The position numbers and the translations under genes are program-made. A stretch of DNA of 64,000 nt from Notospermus geniculatus (lineage: Eukaryota > Nemertea > Pilidiophora > Heteronemertea > Lineidae), in the NCBI GenBank assembly GCA_002633025.1, contig NMRB01000252.1:101193-165192 (forward strand), given 5' to 3'. How positions within the stretch are numbered: the stretch's first letter is position 1; every line of letters starts with the position of its first letter. Below are positions 38,775 through 48,004 of this stretch, in pieces. Under the pieces are notes generated by a model that saw only the letters and a program-made list of their open reading frames with translations, did not search any database and was not told where the DNA came from.

Positions 38775-40890
38775 GCTGCAGGGGCATCAATCACACTCCA
38801 CAACAGATCATTGCATTCTCAGGAACTTACAGTGAACAGGCTAGTCGTCTATCCTTTAGCCTAGCTTCACTGTACCAGGCAGACTTTATGTGTGAACTAA
38901 GCCAATAGTCCTTTAGGGAAGGGAATTCGCATTCCACTCAGTCCAAATTTATATCCTTTTGACAAGAGTTAGGTCCTTCCATCAGATCGAGTGGTCATCC
39001 TTGATTTAGGGAGTGGGACTATCTGATGTCACCAAACAGCAACATCTTCCAAGGAGGACAGCATGCACTACTGTCCTGTGCATTGGGGCCAGGGGAGGGG
39101 GGTCAATCCATGTGAAAATGTGCATTACACACGACAGAGAGAGAAGTCACCAAGGTCCTTGAGGGGCTGGGACTCCTGCCATTTGGTGTCATCTAATCGG
39201 GCCATACAATCTTATCCAACACCCAGAAATCTCGCCTATTGTCTTATCAAGTACTTCATCCAACTTCAACAGAACTGTCTACTTGCCAGTGCAATTGAAG
39301 TCTTGACTGAATTCAGGACAACCTCATAGAATAGACATGAACTATGGACTTGAATCAATGGTGTGTGTATTATGAACATGTGAAGTGGGTCAAAGCACAG
39401 CAGAGACAGGCAGGATGTCTGGGTTTTAGAAAAGGTCAGAAAACAACTGAAATCCACCAGAGAAGGCAACAAAACACTACTTTTACAAACTTTTTCAGCA
39501 ATGTTTTCTCAATTTTATGAAATGATGATCATTATAAATATAATGGTATACACAGTGAGATAGCAAACATGCGATTAAAACATAAATGCAATTGAACAGT
39601 CTCCATCCTCTTAATTCACTCTACCCTCTCACTCTCTGCATGTTATAATATCTTTGGTGATTTCTGTCATAATTTAACATAAAAGTAAGAATATTAATAT
39701 TATACACTACTCTGTCTGCGTTCATATAAATACTGGGTATATAAACTAATGGAAATGCATATAATAGTTCCAATTCAAATAAATAAAAATTAAAATTGTT
39801 ATATCTGTCCATACAAGTATAATATGGGTAGGCCTACCGGTAAAAATGTGGATTCAATTTGAATATTTGGAATGAGGAACACACAGGAGAGTGGGAAACA
39901 AAATCAAACCATTATTTTGCATAGAATTTAGGCAGAGTTCATCAATTTAGATGGAAGTTGGATCTGATTAGAAAAGTTGAGCAATTTGATTCAAGATTTC
40001 TGGAAGATCTTGATTTTGAACAACCGGAGATTTGGTCAGCACATTTCTGTACACAAGTAGTTCAACAAAATTACACTTCAAACAATGCCTACGCAGGCCT
40101 AACTACTACAGTATTAGTGCCCGTCTTCCAACACAATTACACTACAGAGACCCAAGAGCAGTAAATAACTGGAATTTCGACACCACTCCACAACACAAAT
40201 TTCGTAACATTACAACTTGGCAGTGACTCAGAACTCAGAGAGAGAGCTTGGCAAAGCAAAATAGTTAAAAACATCTATCTATCACAAGTAGTAATTTAAG
40301 TATGAAACCGAAATTAACCCATTTCAACAGGGCAGAATATGAAAAGAATTGCAAAAACCTCAAGCAATGAAACTTGACAGAACTTTGTCATCTATAGTCT
40401 ATCCCCATACACGGAGGAGCTTCTAACTTCTAACACCAAGGAATTAAATAATCACATGATTCCTCTTTTCATAGAAAATTAGATTTGTGATTGCATAGAT
40501 TTTCTAAACGAACTAATTACTCTACTGTTATAAAAATACGTTGATTTCGTGAATTTGTTTCCTACATCGTTAGTTATTTACAGGGCACCCTTTTCACCTC
40601 GCAGCATGGCTTCTGTCTAGAGGCGACTGGAAGAAGACAAGTTGGAAACTGTCACTGATCACTCTAAATCCAGAGGACCGACTAAAACAGGGTTTCACAC
40701 ATTAGTTCACCTAGAAAAACCTCAAAACTTTTTGAACTATAATACATCAAATGTACAGAATTTACAAGGCTATACAAAAGTGGTTCAGAAGTCTGCGCTC
40801 AAGTCTAGCGGCAGTGAGTTCAGTTGCCACTTTGTGGCAAACAGACGCAAGTTTCAATTCAGCTGAATTGGAAATTGCAGTGTTTACTGG
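38775..40890. other. A/T-rich 3' flank of the ZFP36-like gene, no other gene seen
   Basis: Part of this may be 3' UTR of the gene at 41072-42556. I found no clear canonical poly(A) signal on the minus strand close to the stop codon, so the transcript end is undefined. Confidence 0.4.
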
Positions 40891-40894
40891 TATG

Positions 40895-40910
40895 AAAATA
40901 AATAAATAAT
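40895..40910 (-). promoter_or_regulatory. AU-rich element in the ZFP36-like 3' flank
   Basis: On the minus strand this reads ATTATTTATTTATTTT, 162 bp after the stop codon. It contains two overlapping UUAUUUAUU nonamers, the preferred ligand of tandem CCCH fingers of the ZFP36 family. Vertebrate TTP destabilises its own mRNA through such elements. That this one acts the same way is inference, and depends on the 3' UTR reaching this far. Confidence 0.6.
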
Positions 40911-41071
40911 TCAATAGAAATTACACATATTACAACTTGTTCCTCAAGAATTCGTCCAGTAAATGTCACTGTATTAAAATACTGCTATTTAAATATAATA
41001 ATATATAAAACTTCATATACAAATAACTTATAATCCCTAAGTACATGTCCTTCATAAGGATTTCCGGTGGT

Positions 41072-42211
41072 TTACTGGTCATCCACAGAAATGCGTCTGA
41101 AGATGGGAAGTCTGATGGTCGAGTTCCTTGGCGAACAGCACGAGGAGGGCAGGCTTGAAACAGAGTCCCCAGAAAGCGAATCTGGTGGTGACGGTGGTGA
41201 ACTGCTGAACACATCATCTTGGTAAACTGAGTCGTTGTTATTGCGTTGGTTTATGATGTACACGCCATGGTTGGCAATAGGGTTGAGTTGCTGAGCTGTC
41301 TGCACATCCAATGGAGCATAGATCGTAGCAAGTTCATTTGAAAAGTTCGCAAAATTGAATACGTTCGCCGGGGTAGCAGTTGGAATGGAAGTCGAGTACT
41401 TGGCATTCATTGTCGCACCGTTCTGCTGGTGGAAGTTCTCGAAAAACGTTGGACTTGAAGTTGGACTACCAGACATGCTGGACGGAGGGGAATCGGCAGT
41501 GGAACCAAGGGATACGCTCAACTGGTTGTAGGAGATAGCCCTCGGACGCTGGCTCTGAAATTGCTGCGGCAGGCTCGTCTGGTAGCTCTGAATATCCTGG
41601 GGAAGCGACTGCAGCGGAATCGGTGGCGCCATCGGTGCTGGTTGCTTCAAGTCATTGATCTGGTTAAGCTTTCTCTCATCCTCGTTGTGAATAAAATGAC
41701 ACCTTGGTCCATAAGGGCAGAAACCGACCGTGTGATAGGTACGACACAGTTCAGTTTTATACTTCGGATGGCGAGCCAAACTACGAAGCTCGTGCATCCC
41801 ATGCGCAAACTGGCACTTGTCACCGTATTTGCAATGTCCATTTTCCTCGAATGGTCTACACAACTCGGTTTTATAGCGACTCGAATTGATATTATTATTC
41901 CTCTGGTTTTCACGATTTTTAATATCCGTAGCGTCGTTGACACTCATGCTGCGATCAATCTTTTTCGAAAGTCCCAAATCACGATTCATCATCATTTCGT
42001 TTACATTCAACTGCATGGAGAATGATCCAATCGATCCTGACGAACTCAAAGAACTGGCAGGGCTAATTTTACCAGAACTCGAGGGAGATGTTGGAACCGC
42101 ACTGGTCGAAAATCCACGTGCCCTTGGGAAACTGTTGACGGGGGCTCCCACGATCTTGCGATCAAGGCTGACGGACAACTTTCCAACGTGGCTCATGATG
42201 TTCTTGCGATT
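41072..42211 (-). CDS. ZFP36L: ZFP36-like exon 2
   Basis: 379 codons plus stop. The acceptor is GTCTTTTTCCAG followed by AATCGCAAG, with the exon starting at 42211 in phase 0. It carries both zinc fingers (41801-41860 and 41687-41746) and the CNOT1-binding C-terminus. The frame stays open 15 codons into the intron, which could mislead gene finders to an intronic ATG at 42256. Confidence 0.97.
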   Translation of the reverse strand, partial: NRKNIMSHVGKLSVSLDRKIVGAPVNSFPRARGFSTSAVPTSPSSSGKISPASSLSSSGSIGSFSMQLNVNEMMMNRDLGLSKKIDRSMSVNDATDIKNRENQRNNNINSSRYKTELCRPFEENGHCKYGDKCQFAHGMHELRSLARHPKYKTELCRTYHTVGFCPYGPRCHFIHNEDERKLNQINDLKQPAPMAPPIPLQSLPQDIQSYQTSLPQQFQSQRPRAISYNQLSVSLGSTADSPPSSMSGSPTSSPTFFENFHQQNGATMNAKYSTSIPTATPANVFNFANFSNELATIYAPLDVQTAQQLNPIANHGVYIINQRNNNDSVYQDDVFSSSPPSPPDSLSGDSVSSLPSSCCSPRNSTIRLPIFRRISVDDQ

Positions 42212-42556
42212 CTGGAAAAAGACGAGAAACCCGTTAGTACAGCGAAAAACTGACATGAGAGGTGCATCCTCAATACTAGAAGCATCATTCTACCGATACA
42301 AACAAGATGAACTGATCATATTTACCGCAAAATCCGACAGTAAACAACTGAACAACTGCGATCGAACGCGAAAATTCGAAATGTCAAAACCAACATGGCT
42401 GAACCAATCACGCCGCCGTATGCAGGCCATGTGGCCTTCTGAAAACCGCCGGATGATTCAACTTTGGCTGACAAGAGAATGTCTAAATTTCGAAAAACTC
42501 ACCTGGCAGAGAACATCACCAACGTCGTAGAAGGCAGATACAAGTGCAGTTGACAT
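41072..42556 (-). CDS. ZFP36L: ZFP36/TIS11-family tandem CCCH zinc-finger mRNA-decay protein (gene, two exons)
   Basis: A 397-residue protein from exon 1 (42503-42556) and exon 2 (41072-42211). Family members bind AU-rich elements in 3' UTRs through two CCCH fingers and recruit CCR4-NOT deadenylase, in cytoplasm and nucleus. Fingers: C-x8-C-x5-C-x3-H at residues 136-155 and 174-193, each preceded by the family lead-in (YKTELC). The N-terminal LDRKIVGAP matches the vertebrate ZFP36L1/L2 'LDRK.VGTP' segment. The Ser/Pro-rich tail holds FSNELATIYAP and SPPSPPDSLS, as in ZFP36L1/L2. The last 13 residues, RLPIFRRISVDDQ, match the CNOT1-binding C-terminus with its phosphorylatable serine. The exon structure (short coding exon 1, one large exon 2) is the family norm. 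THADA lies upstream on the same strand. It is closest to ZFP36L1/L2 rather than TTP; orthology within the vertebrate trio is not resolvable. Confidence 0.97.
42503..42556 (-). CDS. ZFP36L: ZFP36-like exon 1 (18 codons)
   Basis: Encodes MSTALVSAFYDVGDVLCQ, then the donor CAG|GTGAGT. It aligns with the vertebrate ZFP36L1/L2 first exon (MTTTLVSATIFDLSEVLCK) in length, content and phase, which fixes the start codon at 42556. The upstream flank 'TTTCGGCGAA' precedes the ATG. The intron (42212-42502) is 291 bp. Confidence 0.93.
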
Positions 42557-42659
42557 TTCGCCGAAATAACACGCACAAAGGTAAGCTTGACAATATCCAA
42601 TTCGTGAGTAATCCAATGTTCGTTCTGTCTAGCTCAAGCACACCTTACAATCTGTCAAC

Positions 42660-42770
42660 TTGTGCGGCGCGCACTGGATATATTAGCGGTGAGGTGGGCG
42701 GAGCTTAAAAGTCGTTCGGCCAATCAGCGGACCGTGTGACGTAATTACTCGAGTCCATGCGACCACGTGG
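42660..42770 (-). promoter_or_regulatory. probable proximal promoter of the ZFP36-like gene
   Basis: Within 220 bp upstream of the start codon lie a GC-box (GGGCGG, 42696-42701), an inverted CCAAT box (42720-42724), a CRE-like TGACGTAA (42737-42744) and an E-box CACGTG (42764-42769). A/T-rich TATA-like words occur at 42676-42685. CRE and CCAAT elements suit the immediate-early behaviour of the family. The assignment rests on motif matches and position only. Confidence 0.45.
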
Positions 42771-43817
42771 TTTTGAAGCGATGGTGCGGTCAATATTGAA
42801 GGGGCGATTTTATGTCAAGTTTTGCTCAATATTCCGACTCAGTATGACATGTATGAGTATAGCTAACTCATTCATCTGTCAAACACTGAATGACTGAATA
42901 CTAGACAGCATTTAATATTTTATCATCACATAAAAAACTGGATTCATACAGAAAATGTGAATAAATGCGCTAAAAAATGTGATTTATTCAGTTGACAGAA
43001 CGGCCGACACGGAGATTTGGGGCATTTGGGCCCTAGGTCTGGTACTACCTTTTGTAGGCTTATAGTTATTTCATTAGAAATTTCGGACTGCGGTATCGAG
43101 AGGGCTACACTGCCTACCGGTAGGAGAATTATCAGTTACAGTAGGCCTGGGGGCAGATGCAAGAGGCCCTGATTATTGACTTAGAAATAGGCCCCTAGAT
43201 AGCCTTATCAAATTTTAACAATTTGTTTTCATCCGAAATAGTCTTTTTCTGATAGGACATAAATCTCCTCAGTCATATTTTTGATCTTTCAAACAGGCAT
43301 CTAGTTCCAGATAAAGTATATATTTTTCCTTCCATATCTACAAAATATAACTCACGTGCCCGCCGACCCGCAATGCCGCCGCCGTCACTCACAGCCGATA
43401 AAGCCCACCCTTGTTTACACACGTGGTCCTCAGTTTCCCGCCAACCTACACCACGTGGTTTTTTCGCGCCAAAGCATTGTTGACGTTTCGGTGGATTCTC
43501 AGCTGGGAAGTTGTATGAGGCTATGTCACTATTTCCAAAATATAGGCTACATCGATATTCAAGTTCCCTGCCTGGTGAAAACATTCATTTCCAAGGGTAG
43601 TTAAAATAAAACTCTTAGGACTCTTCTTAGGAACTTCGAGGAATGAGACAAGATGCAGGGCACAAAAAATAGTAATAGGCCCTACGGCGGGGTGCATCTT
43701 CGCCCATAGTGCAAATTGTTTTGTTTGTCAAGATCATGGCGAAGATATACGAGGCCTGAAATGGCACCCAAATTAATATATTTATCAATTAATTAACGGT
43801 GTGCATGTGCGCTCATC

Positions 43818-44357
43818 TGTTCAATAGACTCGGGACCCAGTCATTGTGTCGCTCCGGCCGCCGCACTACACTCCACAAACGACTGGGAAAGCAAGCTGCA
43901 AAATCAGCGGCTAGCGTACCGACAACAACAACGGCCATCTCGACCAATGAAATTGCCCGAAAGCAATCTACTAGGGGAAATCTGGCACACTTTTGATTGG
44001 TTGTTAGTGATGAAATTTACCGGAGCCTCTCGCCCGTCTAGAAACTTTTCAAAGTCACTAGCAGGATATTTTTTATCCGTAAGTACTGCTTATCGCACAC
44101 AGCATCGAACTTAGCCGGCTAGATACCAGGATACCGTTCTTGGCCTCGAAGAAAGTTCCCGATATAATCAGCTGATTTGAATCTTGCAACGAGCAGACGA
44201 CGGTTGTTGAAGACGCAGTTTCTGATTGGCTGAACTCATTCACATCCGTTGTTGTTGTCGGTACGCTAGCCGCTGATTTTGCAGCTTGCTTTCCCAGTCG
44301 TTTGTGGAGTGTAGTGCGGCGGCCGGAGCGACACAACGACTGGGTCCCGAGTCTACT
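43818..44357. mobile_element. foldback element, ~112-bp arms
   Basis: 43818-43933 and 44246-44357 are inverted copies with very few mismatches; the shared core is GACTCGGGACCCAGTC to TACCGACAACAACAACGG. The ~310-bp centre contains CCAAT-like words (ACCAATGAAAT, GATTGGTTGT). Small frames on both strands encode the same peptide only because of the inversion. No transposase. Confidence 0.85.
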
Positions 44358-44412
44358 GTTCAATGGAACACAACGGCGATTCCGCCGGATCAGCATGGCG
44401 CCTTCAAATGCT

Positions 44413-44426
44413 GCTGCCCTCTGGTG
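44413..44426 (-). promoter_or_regulatory. CTCF-like motif
   Basis: On the minus strand CACCAGAGGGCAGC matches the core of the bilaterian CTCF consensus (CCASYAGRKGGCRS) except at the first position. It sits between ZFP36L and THADA, just outside the foldback at 43818-44357. Single-motif evidence only. Confidence 0.35.
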
Positions 44427-45129
44427 TTAATGAAAGTAACTAAAATCACAGCGCAGATGTTCCCGCCATGCGCTCGGGGCATGGGAAAGGTGGCCCAGTG
44501 TGAAAGGTGAGATGCTTGTGCAGATGATGCAGTGATAGACAATCGGAAGAATGGCATCCCTAATAATTTGGCGGGAAAAGCGGCGAATATCTTTGCGCAT
44601 TGGGATTTGAACATGTTGAAAGCAACTGAACTAGGCTAGGCTACTCAGTGCTGTCGGTCCAGTTGTCGCGTGCAGCTTTCTCCACAAAACCAGAAACCAG
44701 CCACCGGTACAAAAATTTTCCTTGCTGATTGCTCGTAGCCTTGCTAATCAAGATCACACCCGAAAGAAGCCCGCCTTCCTCCAAACGCAGGTGCAGATCC
44801 TCTCACTCGCAAGCCAATAGTTATCTAATCACCTTTAAAAGATTACATAATTTGTTACAAAAGAGCGATTAAACAGGTGTCTATTTATTGGGGAGGCGCC
44901 GGGTTCAGCTGAGTTTAGGCAGACTTATATAATTATCCCTCCTCTAATTAATTAGGTGTACCGTTGTTGACGCGAGTAGTGAGTAGTACTAGCGCCTCCT
45001 GATCATATGATTAGACAATGGGGCGTCCCCCAAATTTGCAGCCAGTGGCGCGAGCTAATATCCGTCAGCGTGCCCCGCCCGCTACCATTGGCAAGATGGG
45101 TGAAAATGACGCAATCATACTGGAAATTT

Positions 45130-45200
45130 AAAAAAATGCTATTGCCTCCAATCAAAATGAAACCTGGTTTCATTTTGATTGGAGGCAATAGCATTTTTTT
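45130..45200. repeat. perfect 71-bp palindrome
   Basis: 35-bp arms with no mismatch around one central T (45165). The left arm contains ATGCTATTGCCTCCAATC and AAAATGAAACC, and the right arm is its exact reverse complement. It would form a stable cruciform or RNA hairpin. It may be biological (template switch) or a read/assembly fold-back. Confidence 0.95.
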
Positions 45201-45367
45201 CATCGAAATCATTCCGTCGCGCTATGTGACTGTAAAACAATGCATTCCTGGTGGTTAGCTGGTTATGGTTTGCTGCGTCATTGGCAATATCGCACGGCGT
45301 GACGCGACGTCACGACACCGCGTGGCCTTGAAGGGTGGGGCCTTGATGGGTGGGGCCGCAATGTGGT

Positions 45368-45788
45368 AATAGAGAGGTTGCGCAGCCTTCCAACTCCGGC
45401 TTCAACTAAATTGCAGTCCGGCTGCTTTAGACATCCTTGATAAAAACGATTTGATAGACGTTTGCAAATCGTAAAACGCCATAACTGTGTGGGCAGAATA
45501 ATTTTGACTCCGTCGTAATCGGAAGTGTACGTAAATCGCAAATATTACAGTCGTGTTTCAAGTCGTAAACGACTATGATTACGACTTCAATAGGCCTGTT
45601 CATTATTTATCCGCACACTTCCTATTTAATTATGCCAGATTTTTCTGCCTTCAATTTATGGTGTTTGACGAATTGAAAACTTCTATCAAATCGTTTTTAT
45701 CAAGTAGGCCTACCGGTATGTCCATAGCGGACTGCAATTCATTCTCGTAGTTGAAGGCGGAGTCGGGCCGCTGCGCAACCTCTCTATT
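45368..45788. mobile_element. foldback MITE, ~420 bp
   Basis: Termini are AATAGAGAGGTTGCGCAGC on both strands. The arms remain alignable almost to the centre (CTTGATAAAAACGATTTGAT is shared; centre AGTCGTAAACGACTA near 45567). No coding capacity. Confidence 0.8.
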
Positions 45789-46297
45789 GATTAAGAGAAC
45801 GCATCTGCCCCGTTTTTTTCAATTTCACTGTCTTCGTCTCTATGATTTTGGCGTTGACGCGTGTCTTGGCGTTCTCTTCCTCCTGAAGTAAAAGGACAGT
45901 AAAAGCTTGCAAAACAATCCAGTGCGAATCATTTTTCAATTTCATCTCTGATTTGCGATTGCGATGCGGCTGCTTTTTCTGTAAAAACCTTGATATTTCT
46001 GCAGTGATGTTTTCCTTCCGTCAATACCTCTCCATGATTCTGGGAGTTTTATTACCTGAGCGGGTGTGGGAAAATCAATCTCCCTCTCTTGGATTGGCTC
46101 ACCTGGTAATGTCTACTACCCTGGGGATTAACGCTTTGAGGTCCGAACACAGATGTATGTCAATTTTTGTGGCAAAATGGAACTCAAACAGCAATATTCC
46201 ATCTAAATAATCTCCTCCAGGAAGGAATGGTTTCGGTTCCACCTGACAAAATGTTTATTGTCAGATTTCCTACACACACGGGGCGGGAATTATTATC

Positions 46298-46485
46298 CCG
46301 GTGTAAGGTTTTTCAGTGTGGCCATTTTTTTATGTGACTCCCATTGTTTGGAACACACTGGGAAACAGACTCACTGTTTCTCTGTGTATCACCCATTCCT
46401 TTGTCAAGTTGCACCTTATTCCGTCAATCTATTGTAAGCTAATGTCATACTGGCACATGGACCACACTAAAAAACGTTACACTGG
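46298..46485. mobile_element. small MITE, CCGGTGTAA ends
   Basis: Ends: left CCGGTGTAAGGTTTTTCAGT, right (reverse complement) CCAGTGTAACGTTTTTTAGT, both followed by GTGG. It is related to the 31379-32366 element (same TGTAACGTTTTT end and the TATTCCGTCA word near the right end). 188 bp, non-coding. Confidence 0.7.
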
Positions 46486-46500
46486 CTTTTCAACACGTAC

Positions 46501-46594
46501 TGGTGTAAAAGGAAAGAATGTCCCCAGGAAAAAAACACATGGAACAATAGAAGCAGACACTTTTTACAGGGGGACATTCTTTACTGTTACACCA
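46501..46594. mobile_element. small inverted-repeat element, TGGTGTAA ends
   Basis: TGGTGTAAAAGGAAAGAATG (46501) is mirrored by the segment ending at 46594 (reverse complement TGGTGTAACAGTAAAGAATG), both followed by TCCCC. 94 bp, only 15 bp from the preceding MITE, and with similar outermost bases. Confidence 0.65.
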
Positions 46595-46926
46595 ATAGTT
46601 GAATTTAGCAATATCATCCATTCTGATTGGTGTTTTTCTGCAACTGACACATCACTTTGATTAATGCCCATCATATGTTGTTATAGGTGTGTTGGTTTCC
46701 CATGCCCCAGGCCTCAAAGGTGCTGCTCCTGCCCCAATCTACCTGTGCCTCTGCCAACAACACCTTGGTACAGGTGAAAAAGATCAGAGCGCTGGGAATG
46801 ACACCTAAATTTGTGATGGAAAGACAGTTTATGTATTATATTTTCTGAGCTGGTATCTTCATTTGGACACTAGATGCCCCCCCCCCCCAAAAACGAAATA
46901 ACAATGATGCGATTCAGATAGATAGC

Positions 46927-46932
46927 TTTATT
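46927..46932 (-). terminator. candidate poly(A) signal of THADA
   Basis: AATAAA on the minus strand, 427 bp after the THADA stop codon. It is followed downstream on that strand by a TTGTTATTTCGTTTTTGGGG G/T-rich stretch, the usual downstream element. The implied 3' UTR is about 46.9-47.36 kb. Confidence 0.6.
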
Positions 46933-47359
46933 CTTAAAAATTAAAATGCATCATTATACATATTATGTCATATCACAATAATTTAAATGCTGAGTGATAA
47001 TAAACCCAGAGAGAAGTGTACATGATCCATAGTATATAAATTAAAACACATTTCCACAGGCATGACAGGGCGTGATACAGTACTGTAAACATGATACAAG
47101 GAGAGGAAAAAGCTAAAAATACTTCAGAGCTGCAAGAAAAACATGTTACAACATTGACTTGGAGGGTAAGAATGGGAGCCCTCCTCAGCAGCAAAATGTC
47201 AGTCCCAAATATTGGTCAGGTCCTCTCGACTTCACTGTACAGATAATTCTGACGTCTGCAGGGGGATACTCTTGATTAACGGCAGTTCGAAAACGCCGAA
47301 CGCGCCGAACTTTCAGTTCCATAGATGCATTCTTATTTTTGGGTGGTTAACTGACAGAG

Positions 47360-48004
47360 TTAATTTTCAATTCCAAAATTCTGAAGGTCAAAAAGCCCAG
47401 AGTGGTGCTTATAAAATGTGTCTTTCAATTTGCTCAAAGTCTGATCATAAACGTCCCACGTTGAGTCAGCAATGATGTTGCCGCTTTTTTCCAGACTCCC
47501 ACGCAGTGTGACGAGAGTAGTTAGAATCCTATAGATATCTGTCACCCGTTGGGAATAGGTTGTAAAATCCAGCATCACCTGGGCTTGTTGTTGCACTGTA
47601 GTCAAGAGGGAGAGCTTATCATCCAGGAGCAGAGAAAGTCCACCATAAGTGTCATAAACAGTCATATGATCATTTGATACTGCTGGGAACATGTAGAAAG
47701 GTAACTTCAGATTGCTACCTTTGAGGACAGATGCAATCACCTTAGCAACCGTGTCCCAAGCACTTCCTTGATTGGATGGTTCAAACACTATTGGCATCAT
47801 GCCAGCCGATTTTTGAGGTAATCCAGTCAGTTGACATTTATGAGTGTCTTGGTTAGGTGATGGTTTTTCGCCAATTGCTACGTTTTGATCCACAGATGTT
47901 CCAGTGAGTAGTGTGCACATGTGAGTAACGGACATGCGATTGAAAACAATGCCATCTTCGTATGTGTTCAGTTCACCTTTGTCGAAAAGCCTCTCTTCCT
48001 GGTT
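47360..48004 (-). CDS. THADA: THADA terminal coding exon (R)
   Basis: 214 codons plus stop; acceptor TTTGTATTTTCAG|AAC, phase 0. It begins NQEERLFDKGELN, matching the human HQVEEDYLFEKAEVN region. Near the end RILTTLVTLRGSLEKSG and ADSTWDVYDQTLSKL parallel the human C-terminus (CLRLLAFLEG..LSVWDSYAESRQL). The middle is poorly conserved. It is isolated from exon Q by an 8.7-kb intron. Confidence 0.9.
   Translation of the reverse strand, partial: NQEERLFDKGELNTYEDGIVFNRMSVTHMCTLLTGTSVDQNVAIGEKPSPNQDTHKCQLTGLPQKSAGMMPIVFEPSNQGSAWDTVAKVIASVLKGSNLKLPFYMFPAVSNDHMTVYDTYGGLSLLLDDKLSLLTTVQQQAQVMLDFTTYSQRVTDIYRILTTLVTLRGSLEKSGNIIADSTWDVYDQTLSKLKDTFYKHHSGLFDLQNFGIEN

Noticed and set aside
41561-42530. 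Plus-strand frames of 154 and 214 codons
   Set aside because: Antisense shadows of the ZFP36-like coding exons and intron.
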